From Siminovitchia sp047228825 (GTDB lineage Bacteria; Bacillota; Bacilli; Bacillales; Bacillaceae_C), in the NCBI RefSeq assembly GCF_047228825.1, contig NZ_JBFEGN010000011.1, positions 1 to 64,000 of the forward strand: DNA of 64,000 nt. Reading direction: 5' to 3'. Position numbers and translations under genes: made by a program. The notes under the pieces were generated by a model. That model saw only the letters and a list, made by a program, of their open reading frames with translations, did no database searches and was not told where the DNA came from. The stretch's first letter is position 1, and every line of letters begins with the position of its first letter. Below are positions 45,082-54,330 of this stretch, one piece after another.

Positions 45082-45101
45082 TTTAAAAAAGAGGGAATCT
45101 G

Positions 45102-45512
45102 ATGATGGAGAAAAGACATCTATGGCTTTTGGCGGCAATAGGTTGGTGTGCCGCCATTTTTATTGCAACCGGCTCGCCCTCTTCAACCGGCGGGAGCACA
45201 CGGTTTTTATTTGAACGTTTTTTACATCTTTCCCCTGAACAGGCTTCGGTATTTAATCTTCTTTTTCGAAAAATGGTTCACCTGACCGCGTTCGGATTGC
45301 TCGCCGTTCTTTTTTATCATGGACTTCGCAAAAGAAAGTTTTTCATGTCCTGGTTTTTAGCCACCGTATATGCAGCAAGTGACGAACTGCACCAACTATA
45401 TGTCCCCGACCGCACTGCCTCCATTTGGGATGTCGGGATTGATTCCCTGGGGGCCATTCTTGCTTTGTGGCTGGCTGCCAGTCTAAGTAAGCGCCCGGAC
45501 AAAAATGCCTAG
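45102..45512 (+). CDS. VanZ-like membrane protein
   Basis: This 136-residue membrane protein has three to four hydrophobic segments and the VanZ signature SDELHQLYVPDRTASIWDVG. The family is linked to teicoplanin resistance in enterococci, but most members are of unknown role. Two adjacent ATG codons (45102, 45105) lie behind GAGGGAA. The last 30 bases overlap the convergent LysM-peptidase gene. Confidence 0.82.
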   Translation: MMEKRHLWLLAAIGWCAAIFIATGSPSSTGGSTRFLFERFLHLSPEQASVFNLLFRKMVHLTAFGLLAVLFYHGLRKRKFFMSWFLATVYAASDELHQLYVPDRTASIWDVGIDSLGAILALWLAASLSKRPDKNA

Positions 45513-46667
45513 CATATTGGCATAAATTTCATCGAATTGGCCAATGGGAAGCGGGTTTTGTCCGTGGCCCAATTCAATCGTGAAGCCCGGTTTGCGAAAT
45601 TCCTGTATAAACCAATCTTTGTAGCCAGCGTAGCTGTCGACGTAACACACGGCCTCATATCCGCTCAGCCTGGCGAAATCCTGTGCCAAGACCCGGGATT
45701 CCGTCGGTTCCAGCCCTTTATATCCCCAATAAATTTCTCTTCCTTGCGTATGAAGTGCGAGCAGCCGGTCATATTTCTCCCTTGTGGCAAGCTCCGCCAT
45801 CGTCTTTGTTTCAGGTTCGGACAAAGGAGAGTGTCCGGGGAAATCACGCGGCCCCGGCTGCTTCGGTTTCCGTTCTTTTTCAAACTCCCAGTTCGCGGGA
45901 AATTGTTTATTTAAATCCACACCGCGAATGTTCGCTTTCCAGCCGGAGAAATCCCGGTTTCCCCGGTTCAAACGGATGGGTTCTTCCTCCGGTTCTTCCG
46001 GCGGCCCGTTCAGGACGAGATTGACACCATCAGGATTGACCATCGGTACGGCGCTTAACTCGGAATTTGTATACATCGTGATTGCCGGGACTCCCTTGAT
46101 TGCCTCCCCATTTGTAAGTGCAAGCATGTATTCGTTTAAAAATTTCATGAAAATGGCTGTTGTAATCCATTCATTGGCATGATAAGCGGCATTGATCTGC
46201 ACCTTCCTTCCTTTTTGGCCAATCCGGATAAGGTGCAGCGGAAGGCCCAAAACGCTTTTTCCCGGAACGGTCCTTTTCATAAACGGATAAACAGCTTCCA
46301 GCCTGTTTAAATCACGGGTCATCTTCTGAAAATCGTAACGTCCTTTTCCATGTACGATCATCGAAGCCACTCTTATCGGGATCATGATGTTTTGGCCGAT
46401 TTGCAGCCCGTTCGGGTTGACATGTTGGTTTAAAAGGAGCAAGACTTCGATATCAATTTGCCGGGACTGGGCAATTTTCCAAAACGTATCCCCGCTTTGA
46501 ATCGTATAAGTCTCCGTCGTATACCCAGGTATTTTTATGGATTGCCCTGCGTGAAGGGCGTTCGGGTTTTCAATATCGGTATTGGAATCAATGATCAAGA
46601 TAACCGGGATAGAAAATAAGCGGCTGTAGTCCCAAAGGGTGTCTCCTGATCTCACCCGGACTTCCAT
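45483..46667 (-). CDS. LysM-M14 zinc peptidase (gamma-D-glutamyl-meso-DAP peptidase type)
   Basis: This 394-residue protein has two N-terminal LysM repeats (about residues 1-45 and 50-95), which bind peptidoglycan, and an M14 carboxypeptidase-like domain. Zinc ligands appear as HANEW, LALHTQ, and the catalytic Glu in TIELGHG. It resembles endopeptidase I of Bacillus sphaericus, which cuts gamma-D-Glu-DAP bonds in spore or cell-wall peptide. No classical signal peptide is seen, consistent with a spore or germination role. GGGGGGGAA precedes ATG 46667. The stop end overlaps vanZ by 30 bases. Confidence 0.85.
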   Translation of the reverse strand: MEVRVRSGDTLWDYSRLFSIPVILIIDSNTDIENPNALHAGQSIKIPGYTTETYTIQSGDTFWKIAQSRQIDIEVLLLLNQHVNPNGLQIGQNIMIPIRVASMIVHGKGRYDFQKMTRDLNRLEAVYPFMKRTVPGKSVLGLPLHLIRIGQKGRKVQINAAYHANEWITTAIFMKFLNEYMLALTNGEAIKGVPAITMYTNSELSAVPMVNPDGVNLVLNGPPEEPEEEPIRLNRGNRDFSGWKANIRGVDLNKQFPANWEFEKERKPKQPGPRDFPGHSPLSEPETKTMAELATREKYDRLLALHTQGREIYWGYKGLEPTESRVLAQDFARLSGYEAVCYVDSYAGYKDWFIQEFRKPGFTIELGHGQNPLPIGQFDEIYANMLGIFVRALT

Positions 46668-47177
46668 GGCAGTTCCCCCCCATAAAACGCTTTTTCATAT
46701 ATAGATGTATGTCACAATCAACAATACATGCTGATTTCCGAAGGAAAATAGAATGGTATAATCGTCCGCAAACGGGTGACATTGAAGGGAACCAATTTCC
46801 TTATGCGGTTGACAATGAATCGAGCGGATTCAAATCAATGCCGACAACCCTGAACATCATTTTCAATTAAAAATACACCTTGCGGATTTGTTTCTGTTCC
46901 CGGCAATATGGCGGATGATATTGTTCCTCTGCAGCTCGGCGGTGATGCAGGGATAAAGAGCACTTCCCATGCAAAAACAGGCTTTGAAAAAGGAGAAAAA
47001 ATAGCGCAAAACATTGATTGAAAATGGAAGAACGGAAAAATTTTCCCTAACCGCTGAACCGGCACCGCCTCAAACATAACGTAAGTAAATGGGTGGGATG
47101 AAGCAGAGCTGCGATTGGTTCAACCAATAATCGGGACGCGCAGATCGGAGTCCGCTTTATCCGAAAGACTAAAAAAC
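46668..47177. other. Gene-free stretch of 510 bases
   Basis: No convincing gene. An open frame without a start (46763-46870, CGT CCG CAA ACG ... ending at TAA) and short frames with frame breaks may be a decayed gene, but I cannot name it. No terminator or strong promoter was found. Confidence 0.4.
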
Positions 47178-47813
47178 TCAGTTTACATCGATTTCCAAAT
47201 ATACCCTGGGCCCGTATGAAATATCGGCCTGGCCATTAGTAAGTTCAGTAATCAGGTCGGAAAACTGTCCGGTTTTTTCACTTTCCACGTACACTTCGAT
47301 CTTAACCACGTCGGAATAACGGATGTCTTTCACCTGAAATTTTTGGTTTCTGAGCTCGTTTTCCAGCTTGCCAAGCCACGTATAATCAATGGAGATTTCC
47401 ACGATATTCATCAATCTCCGCTCGACGGCCCCGACGGCGTCGATTCCTTCCGAAGCCGCCCGGCCGTAAGCCCGGATAAGCCCTCCCGACCCCAATTTAA
47501 TGCCGCCAAAATACCTTGTTACAACGACAACGGTATCTTTTAACCCGCGCTTTTTTAAAACTTCCAGCATCGGTACCCCGGCAGTTCCGCCCGGCTCGCC
47601 ATCATCATTTGCCTTTTGGATTTGGTCGTTGTCCCCGATCAAATAGGCCGAACAATTATGCGTGGCATTCCAATGCTCTTTTTTAATGGATTGAATAAAA
47701 GCCTGCGCTTTTTCCTCTGTTTCCGCTCTGTTTACATGGGCAATAAACCTGGATTTGTGAATAATAATTTCATGTGATCCGGCTGTTTTGACTGTTAAAT
47801 AATGTGTAAGCAT
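47178..47813 (-). CDS. yvyE: YvyE (IMPACT/UPF0029 family)
   Basis: This 211-residue protein has the IMPACT core SAYLIGDNDQIQKANDDGEPGGTAG, split here around residues 50-75, and a C-terminal domain. E. coli YigZ and human IMPACT are relatives; a role in translation stress is suggested for IMPACT, but YvyE is uncharacterised. The position next to degS matches Bacillus. The start was set at ATG 47813 behind GGGAGG; a longer open frame to 48095 continues upstream over the degS start but has no ribosome site. Confidence 0.88.
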   Translation of the reverse strand: MLTHYLTVKTAGSHEIIIHKSRFIAHVNRAETEEKAQAFIQSIKKEHWNATHNCSAYLIGDNDQIQKANDDGEPGGTAGVPMLEVLKKRGLKDTVVVVTRYFGGIKLGSGGLIRAYGRAASEGIDAVGAVERRLMNIVEISIDYTWLGKLENELRNQKFQVKDIRYSDVVKIEVYVESEKTGQFSDLITELTNGQADISYGPRVYLEIDVN

Positions 47814-47969
47814 CAGTACGTTCCTCCCAAATGCTTTTTTTTTCCCAAATGACATGTTGTGTTTAATGAAATTATACATGATATAATGACTATGGAGAAT
47901 GGGACAAGTATAAATAATCCCATTTTTTGCCAGTAAACCAATTCGAAAGGGGGAGCCTTCAAGCGTATT

Positions 47970-49112
47970 ATGGCACTGAAAAAGGTAAACCCGAAAGCGC
48001 TGGACAAAATCGTAGAGCAGATGATTGAGTCGGTCGACAGAAGCAAAGATGAAATATTTCAAATCGGTGAGCAATGCCGCCGCGATCATGATCACATCAT
48101 AAAAGAGCTTCAGGAAATAAAAGAAGAGGTAAAAGAAGTCATCGAATCCGGGGATGCACTGGAAATCAAGGCCAAGCTGGCCAGGAGGCGCCTATCCGAT
48201 GTAAGCAAAAATTTCAAAGAGTTTTCTGAAGAGCAGGTTCGCGAAGCTTATGAGCATGCCCATGAATTACAGACGAAATTGACAATCAACCGCCAACTCG
48301 AAAAACAGCTCAGGATGCGAAGGGATGATTTGGAGAGAAGGCTCGTTACTTTGCAGGAGACGATTAACCGTGCAGAAAAGCTCGTTTCCCAAATAACCAT
48401 CGTATCCAATTACCTTGTAAGTGATATAAAGGAAATGGGAGAAGCGTTGGAGGATGCAAAGCTGAAGCAGGAATTTGGCCTTAGGATCATCGAAGCACAG
48501 GAAGAAGAACGGAAGCGCCTGTCGCGGGAAATGCATGACGGGCCCGCACAGCTTCTGGCAAACGTTCTTATCCGCTCGGATTTGGCTGAGAAAATGCATA
48601 AGGAGCAGGGGCCGGAACAGTCGCTCCAAGAAATTCGCAGTTTAAAAGAAATGATTCGGACCGCACTCTATGAGGTACGCCGCATCATTTACGATTTGAG
48701 GCCGATGGCACTTGATGACCTTGGATTAATTCCGACGCTGAAGAAATATTTAATGACAGTGGAAGATTATCATAAAGGAACAAATATTGAATTTTTGTAC
48801 ATGGGAGAAGATATCAGACTGCCGCAAAAATATGAGGTGGCTCTGTTTCGGCTCATCCAGGAATCGGTACATAATGCGCTGAAACATGCAAAAGCTGAAA
48901 CAATCCAAGTAAAAGTGGAGCTGCAGAAAAGCAAAGTGTTTGTCATTATAAAAGATAACGGTGTCGGCTTTGACGTATCCGAGAAAAAAAAGGGAAGGTT
49001 TGGCATGATCGGAATGAAAGAAAGGGTCGACATTTTGGATGGAACGCTTTCGGTTCACTCCAAGCAGGGTGCCGGAACAATCATTTCTATTAAAATACCA
49101 TTGCCCTTATAG
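47970..49112 (+). CDS. degS: Sensor histidine kinase DegS
   Basis: This 380-residue cytoplasmic kinase has a long coiled-coil sensor region (about residues 20-175), the phospho-acceptor motif SREMHDGPAQ (near residue 187) and a HATPase domain with HNALKHA and IKDNGVGF. It phosphorylates DegU to control exoenzymes, competence and motility. ATG 47970 lies about 14 bases after AAGGGGGAG, so initiation may be weak. It directly precedes degU. Confidence 0.95.
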   Translation: MALKKVNPKALDKIVEQMIESVDRSKDEIFQIGEQCRRDHDHIIKELQEIKEEVKEVIESGDALEIKAKLARRRLSDVSKNFKEFSEEQVREAYEHAHELQTKLTINRQLEKQLRMRRDDLERRLVTLQETINRAEKLVSQITIVSNYLVSDIKEMGEALEDAKLKQEFGLRIIEAQEEERKRLSREMHDGPAQLLANVLIRSDLAEKMHKEQGPEQSLQEIRSLKEMIRTALYEVRRIIYDLRPMALDDLGLIPTLKKYLMTVEDYHKGTNIEFLYMGEDIRLPQKYEVALFRLIQESVHNALKHAKAETIQVKVELQKSKVFVIIKDNGVGFDVSEKKKGRFGMIGMKERVDILDGTLSVHSKQGAGTIISIKIPLPL

Positions 49113-49137
49113 TTACCATGAAAAAGGAGGAAAGACG

Positions 49138-49818
49138 ATGCAAACAAGAATTGCCATTATTGATGACCACGAATTATTCCGGGAAGGTGTTAAGAGAATT
49201 TTAGAATTCGAGAAAACTTTTTCGGTTGTGGCAGAAGGAGAAGACGGCTGTGAAGCGGTGGAAATTGTTGAGGAATATTCACCGGATGTCGTATTGTTGG
49301 ATATAAACATGAAAAACACCAATGGCATCGAAGCGACAAAACAATTGGTGGAGGCCTATCCTGACGCCAAAGCAATCATCCTTTCCATTCATGATGAAGA
49401 GGCGTACGTCACCCACGCCCTGAAGACGGGAGCGGTCGGATATATGCTGAAAGAAATGGATTCCGATGAACTCATTGAAGCGGTTAAGGTCGTAGCAGGC
49501 GGAGGATGTTACATTCATCCGAAAGTTACCCACAAGCTGATCAGGGAATACAGGCGGCTGGCCAACGAGCAAAATAGAGGGACAGGATATCAGCAGCCTG
49601 AAGTGAGAGTTCCGCTTCATCTGTTGACGAGCCGCGAATGTGAGGTATTGCAGCTTTTGGCCGACGGGAAAAGCAACCGCAGCATTGGCGAAACTTTATT
49701 TATCAGCGAAAAAACGGTTAAAAACCATGTCAGCAACATTTTGCAAAAAATGAATGTAAATGACCGTACCCAGGCGGTGATTACGGCCATCAAAAACGGA
49801 TGGGTCGAAGTTCGCTAA
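49138..49818 (+). CDS. degU: Response regulator DegU
   Basis: This 226-residue NarL/LuxR-type regulator has a receiver domain with IDDHELFREG and phospho-acceptor Asp in VVLLDINMKN (near residue 56). The C-terminal helix-turn-helix (LTSRECEVLQLLADGKSNR) is complete. Phospho-DegU controls degradative enzymes and, unphosphorylated, competence. ATG 49138, behind GGAGGAAAG, was chosen; the longer frame from 49039 overlaps the end of degS. Confidence 0.96.
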   Translation: MQTRIAIIDDHELFREGVKRILEFEKTFSVVAEGEDGCEAVEIVEEYSPDVVLLDINMKNTNGIEATKQLVEAYPDAKAIILSIHDEEAYVTHALKTGAVGYMLKEMDSDELIEAVKVVAGGGCYIHPKVTHKLIREYRRLANEQNRGTGYQQPEVRVPLHLLTSRECEVLQLLADGKSNRSIGETLFISEKTVKNHVSNILQKMNVNDRTQAVITAIKNGWVEVR

Positions 49819-49924
49819 GCAGTGAATAACGGTCTGAAAATTGATGAACGGGTTTAAAATACTTCTAAAGAACGGGTCGAAATATCATATGAATTTCGGC
49901 CCGCTCTGCAAATGAGGTGATTAT

Positions 49925-51337
49925 TTGAACGGATTAAAGATGGAAACCCCATCACGCACCCCGATTTTTTCCTCTTCTTTACAATCCTTCTTATCTGGAC
50001 GTTCTCTGCTTAAAACAGAAATGCCTTTTTCCGATCAAATGATGAAAACACATTTGGATGGCGGGTATATGGAAGCCGGACCCGGAATCTTCCGTAGTAA
50101 AAACCGGTGGCGCTGCTTACGCTGCAACAATGATACACAGCGCCTTTTTGCAAGCTTCCCGTGCGCAGTCTGCAAGAAGACATGTGTATATTGCCGGAAT
50201 TGCATCATGATGGGCAGGGTTGCCACATGCACCCCCCTTTACCGCTGGACAGGTCCGGAACCCGGGTGGAAGGATACAGTTTCTCTCGAGTGGGACGGGC
50301 ATTTGTCCGCCGGGCAAAAAGCCGCATCGGAAGCTGTTCAAGACGCCGTAACCAATGGTGAAGATCTGTTGATATGGGCGGTGTGCGGGGCCGGAAAGAC
50401 CGAGGTGCTTTTTGGCGGCATCGAACTGGCGTTAAAGTGCGGCAAAAGGACGTGCATCGCCACCCCAAGGACAGATGTCGTCCTGGAGCTGGTCCCGCGC
50501 CTGCAGAAAGTGTTTCCTTCGATAACCGTTGCCGCCTTATACGGCGGGAGCGAAGACCGCGATGTATTTTCTCCTTTGACCATATCCACTACCCACCAGC
50601 TTATGCGCTTTGAAGACGCCTTTGATGTCGTCATCGTCGATGAGGTGGATGCTTTCCCTTACTCCTTTGATCGAAGTTTGCAGTGGGCCGTTGAAAAATC
50701 GGCAAAGAAACATGCCGCCCGCATTTACTTGACCGCAACGCCGAGCAAACATTGGCAGGACGAATGCCGGTACGGGAAAAGAAACTATATCAAAATTCCT
50801 GCCCGCTTTCACCGCAAGCCTCTTCCGGTTCCCCAATTTGCTTGGTGCGGAAATTGGCGCAAGTCTCTAGAAAAAGGAAAACTCCCCCGCGGCGTTTCCG
50901 GGTGGACCCAAAAACGGGTCGCTGCCGGAAAACAGGCACTCATTTTTCTTCCCCATATTCAACTCATGGAAAAGTCCCTGCCCTTATTTCAACAGCTTCA
51001 TCCGGCCATACAGGCCGTTCATGCGGAAGATTCGTCCAGAAAAGAAAAAGTGAAAGCGATGAGGAAAGGGGAGATCCCGATTCTTTTAACGACAACCATT
51101 TTGGAAAGAGGCGTCACTTTTCCAAATATCGATGTGGCCATTGTCGGTGCGGAAGATGATATTTTTACGGAGGCTGCACTCGTCCAAATTGCCGGGCGCG
51201 TTGGCAGAAGCCCTGAGTATCCCGGTGGTGCTGTCACTTTTTTTCATCACGGAAGAACGAAAGCGATGATCCGGGCCCTTGTTCATATTGCCGGCATGAA
51301 TAATGAGGCCCGAAAGGCAGGATTGATCGATGAATAG
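49925..51337 (+). CDS. comFA: DNA-uptake helicase ComFA
   Basis: This 470-residue superfamily-2 ATPase drives single-stranded DNA import during competence. An N-terminal zinc-binding cysteine set (CLRCNND, CAVCKKTCVYCRNC) precedes Walker A CGAGKTE (near residue 158), the DEVD box (IVDEVDAFPYSFD), TATPS, and the VGRxGR-like AGRVGRSP. It starts with TTG 49925 behind GAGGTGATTA. The gene overlaps comFC by eight bases; comFB, which sits between them in B. subtilis, is absent. Confidence 0.93.
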   Translation: MNGLKMETPSRTPIFSSSLQSFLSGRSLLKTEMPFSDQMMKTHLDGGYMEAGPGIFRSKNRWRCLRCNNDTQRLFASFPCAVCKKTCVYCRNCIMMGRVATCTPLYRWTGPEPGWKDTVSLEWDGHLSAGQKAASEAVQDAVTNGEDLLIWAVCGAGKTEVLFGGIELALKCGKRTCIATPRTDVVLELVPRLQKVFPSITVAALYGGSEDRDVFSPLTISTTHQLMRFEDAFDVVIVDEVDAFPYSFDRSLQWAVEKSAKKHAARIYLTATPSKHWQDECRYGKRNYIKIPARFHRKPLPVPQFAWCGNWRKSLEKGKLPRGVSGWTQKRVAAGKQALIFLPHIQLMEKSLPLFQQLHPAIQAVHAEDSSRKEKVKAMRKGEIPILLTTTILERGVTFPNIDVAIVGAEDDIFTEAALVQIAGRVGRSPEYPGGAVTFFHHGRTKAMIRALVHIAGMNNEARKAGLIDE

Positions 51338-52037
51338 CCAGTGTCTTTATTGTGATCATTTTATTCAAGCGGAGATGACGTGGACGAAGCTGTTTTTTTC
51401 ATCACGGGAGAAAAGGCTGTGCGGAAATTGCAGCGGAAAGCTGGAGCACATTCATGGAGATGTTTGTACGGCTTGTTCGCGGCCGCTTGCATTGTTGGAC
51501 CCGAAATATATTCACGGAACCGTTTGCCACGACTGTTTTCGGTGGGAAGAAGATCCGGAGTGGTGCGGAGTATTGGGAAGCAACGTTTCCGTTTATCAAT
51601 ACAACGATTTTTTAAAAGAGTTGCTGGCCCGCTTTAAATACCGCGGGGATTATGCGCTGGCGAAAGTGTTTGCGGAAGATGTGCGGACTGCTTTATCCAA
51701 GCTTGTGTTTGATTTGCTTGTCCCGATTCCATTAAGTCCGGAGCGGCTGCTGGAAAGAGGCTTTAACCAGGCGAAAGCACTCGCGGAAGAGGCGGGGTTC
51801 CAATCGGCAGAGGTGTTGCAGCGAATTCATGGGGAAAAGCAATCGAAAAAATCAAGGAATGAAAGAATCCATTTGCCGCAAGTGTTTGCTGTAAAGAGGG
51901 GAGCGGATGTTTCCGGAAAAAAAATTGTGTTGATGGATGATATTTATACGACCGGGTCGACGCTCCGGCATGCCGGACGCGTATTAAAAAAAGCCGGAGC
52001 CAAAAGCGTGAAAGCTTTTACATTGGCACGCGGATAA
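51330..52037 (+). CDS. comFC: ComFC phosphoribosyltransferase-like competence protein
   Basis: This 235-residue protein has an N-terminal zinc ribbon (CLYCDHF, CGNCSG, CTAC, CHDC) and a C-terminal phosphoribosyltransferase fold with VLMDDIYTTGST at the PRPP site. It works with ComFA in transformation. The start ATG 51330 overlaps comFA. The sigma-D promoter of flgM lies 15 bases downstream of its stop codon. Confidence 0.92.
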   Translation: MNSQCLYCDHFIQAEMTWTKLFFSSREKRLCGNCSGKLEHIHGDVCTACSRPLALLDPKYIHGTVCHDCFRWEEDPEWCGVLGSNVSVYQYNDFLKELLARFKYRGDYALAKVFAEDVRTALSKLVFDLLVPIPLSPERLLERGFNQAKALAEEAGFQSAEVLQRIHGEKQSKKSRNERIHLPQVFAVKRGADVSGKKIVLMDDIYTTGSTLRHAGRVLKKAGAKSVKAFTLARG

Positions 52038-52051
52038 TTTTTGCAGCGGGC

Positions 52052-52078
52052 TAAACAAACCATGCATGTATCCGATAT
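52052..52078 (+). promoter_or_regulatory. Sigma-D promoter of flgM
   Basis: TAAA (52052-52055) and TCCGATAT (52071-52078) are separated by 15 bases, matching the flagellar sigma-D consensus. It lies 35 bases before flgM. Confidence 0.85.
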
Positions 52079-52112
52079 AATAGGTACGAATGCTGAAAAG
52101 GAGGAAGGTTTT

Positions 52113-52376
52113 TTGGTAAAAATAAATCCTTTCAACCGGCCGGAGTTGAATCCGTATCAGCAGCAGCCGAAAAAAGCGGGGCAGGAGCTGCGGAAAAATG
52201 CAGCGGATCAAGTGGAAATTTCGGCGACTGCCAAAGAACTTCAAAAAACATCCAACATGGAAGCCGAACGAAAAGCCCGCGTTGAACAGTTGAAAATGCA
52301 GGTGCAAAACGGTGATTACAACATTCATCCGAAAGCGGTTGCCCAAGGCATCGCCGAGTTTTTTGCGAAGAAATAA
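52113..52376 (+). CDS. flgM: Anti-sigma-D factor FlgM
   Basis: This 87-residue protein has the C-terminal sigma-binding helices typical of FlgM (VEQLKMQVQNGDYNIHPKAV). It inhibits sigma-D until the hook is complete. The start is TTG 52113 behind AAAGGAGG. A sigma-D promoter stands just upstream, giving feedback on the late flagellar genes. It is followed by flgN. Confidence 0.93.
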   Translation: MVKINPFNRPELNPYQQQPKKAGQELRKNAADQVEISATAKELQKTSNMEAERKARVEQLKMQVQNGDYNIHPKAVAQGIAEFFAKK

Positions 52377-52389
52377 GCGGAGGGCTGCC

Positions 52390-52869
52390 ATGAAAACCTT
52401 AATGAATATATTGGAGAAGCTATATGCATTCCATGAAATTATGCTCGATTTGGCCCAAAAGAAAACGGAGGTTTTGAAGAAGGGCGATGTCGACGGCTTG
52501 CAAAACATTTTGCGGGAGGAACAGAAATACGCTTCCGCCATTACCGTGGCAGAAGAGGAACGGGAAAAGGCGGCGCGCAGCTTTTTGAATGTGGACGGAG
52601 ATGCGGATGTGACAATGTCTGCCTGCATTGAGGCGTTAAGTGCAGATGAGGGAGCGCCGCTGCGGTCCCTGCAGGAAAACATGTTAAAAATCATTGCGAA
52701 ACTGCAAGCGCAAAACGAGCTGAACAAACAGTTGATTCAGCAAACGCTTCAATACGTCCACCTTACGTTGGATTTGCTGCAGCCGCAGCCCGAGTCGGCG
52801 ATATACGAAAGGCCGGACGGAAAAAAACAGCCGAAAAAGGCGCAATCCTTTTTTGATTCAAAAGCTTGA
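52390..52869 (+). CDS. flgN: Flagellar chaperone FlgN
   Basis: This 159-residue helical protein is the export chaperone for the hook-filament junction proteins FlgK and FlgL. The long helix opening MNILEKLYAFHEIMLDLAQK is typical. ATG 52390 is behind GCGGAGGG. It lies directly upstream of its client gene flgK. The C-terminus is Lys-rich and poorly conserved. Confidence 0.85.
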   Translation: MKTLMNILEKLYAFHEIMLDLAQKKTEVLKKGDVDGLQNILREEQKYASAITVAEEEREKAARSFLNVDGDADVTMSACIEALSADEGAPLRSLQENMLKIIAKLQAQNELNKQLIQQTLQYVHLTLDLLQPQPESAIYERPDGKKQPKKAQSFFDSKA

Positions 52870-52886
52870 TATCGGAGGAACTGAAC

Positions 52887-54317
52887 ATGAATTCTACTTT
52901 CCACGGGTTGGAAACGGCAAAAAGGGCGCTGTTTGCCCAGCAAAACGGGTTGTATACGACCGGAAACAATATTGCCAATGCGAACACGTTGGGCTATACA
53001 CGCCAAAGGGTGAATTTTGCGGCGACCGAAGGCTGGCCGCCGGCGTCGATGAACAGATCCCAATTTGCCGGGCAATTGGGCACGGGTGTTTCGGCGGAAT
53101 CGATCCATCGGGTACGCGAATTTTATTTGGATGTCCAGTATCGCGCCGAAAATGCGAAAGTTGGCTATTACGCGTCGAATGCAAGTGCCATGGCCAAGCT
53201 TGAGGATATATTGAATGAAACCGGGAAAGATCCGGTCGGACTTGCAAGGGTACTGAACGATTTTCGGGATTCGTGGCAGGAATTGAGCACGAATCCGGAA
53301 AACGACGGTGTGCGGGAAGTCGTGATTCAGAGGGGGCATGCCGTTGCCGATACGTTTCAACATCTGTATAACACGATTCAATTTTATCGGCAGGACTTGG
53401 GTAAGCAAGTGGATGGCGACGTGGATAAAATAAATTCTCTGCTAAGAGGGATCGATGATTTGAATCGCCAGATCGCCCAAATGGAGCCCCATGGTTATTT
53501 GCCGAACAATTTGTATGATGAGCGCGACCGCCTTGTGGACGAGTTATCCGGCTACATGGCGATTGAAGTTGAAAAAATCCCGGGTGAATCAAACGGAAAT
53601 GCAAAAGCAATTGCAGAAGGCATTTATGTAATACGTGTGAATGGCATTGAAATTGTCAACAAGGACCGTTATTTGGAACTCCAGGTTGATCGGCAGGACG
53701 GTTACGTGGCGAATGTTTCGTTTGGCGGCGTGCCGGTTGAATTTGAAGACCTTCCGTTGGGAAAAATGAAAAGCCTCATTGAAAACTATGGATACGATGA
53801 CGGGAAAGGGACGTATCCGGAGCTGCTGGCAAAGCTGGACAGCCTTGCCGATGAGTTTGCGGCCAATGTCAATGGAGCCCATGCCAAAGGTTTCAAAAAA
53901 GACGGACAGCAGGGTGGCAATCTATTTATTGAAGGCGCGGGAGCGGCAGGAATAAAGATGCTGGATCAGATCGAGCCGGATGACTTGGCTCCTTCATTAA
54001 CAATAGACGGGAGCGGAGACGGAAAGAATGCCAGAAATGTGGCTGAATCTATTCAAGGGGTTATGAGTGAATACGAAAGGATGATTGGCAGAATCGGAGT
54101 AGAGGCACAGTTTGCCAACCAGCAGAGGAAAAGCGCTGCAACGTTAAAGACTGCTGTCGAGGAAAACCGCTTATCCGTTGGCACGGTATCTCTCGATGAA
54201 GAAATGATGGACATGATCAAGTTTCAACACGCATACAATGCTGCCGCCCGGACCATTACAGTGATCGATGAAATGCTTGATAAAATTGTTAACGGCATGG
54301 GCGTTGGCGGAAGATAG
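52887..54317 (+). CDS. flgK: Hook-associated protein FlgK (HAP1)
   Basis: This 476-residue protein joins hook and filament. The N-terminal LFAQQNGLYTTGNNIANAN and C-terminal EEMMDMIKFQHAYNAAARTI match the flagellar rod/hook family termini. It is a little short for the family, which often reaches 500-650 residues, mainly through a reduced variable centre. ATG 52887 is behind CGGAGG. Confidence 0.94.
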   Translation: MNSTFHGLETAKRALFAQQNGLYTTGNNIANANTLGYTRQRVNFAATEGWPPASMNRSQFAGQLGTGVSAESIHRVREFYLDVQYRAENAKVGYYASNASAMAKLEDILNETGKDPVGLARVLNDFRDSWQELSTNPENDGVREVVIQRGHAVADTFQHLYNTIQFYRQDLGKQVDGDVDKINSLLRGIDDLNRQIAQMEPHGYLPNNLYDERDRLVDELSGYMAIEVEKIPGESNGNAKAIAEGIYVIRVNGIEIVNKDRYLELQVDRQDGYVANVSFGGVPVEFEDLPLGKMKSLIENYGYDDGKGTYPELLAKLDSLADEFAANVNGAHAKGFKKDGQQGGNLFIEGAGAAGIKMLDQIEPDDLAPSLTIDGSGDGKNARNVAESIQGVMSEYERMIGRIGVEAQFANQQRKSAATLKTAVEENRLSVGTVSLDEEMMDMIKFQHAYNAAARTITVIDEMLDKIVNGMGVGGR

Positions 54318-54330
54318 GAGGTAAGGGAAC

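Noticed and set aside
47814..48095. 94-codon N-terminal extension of yvyE
   Set aside because: It overlaps the degS start on the other strand and has no ribosome site, while ATG 47813 has GGGAGG.
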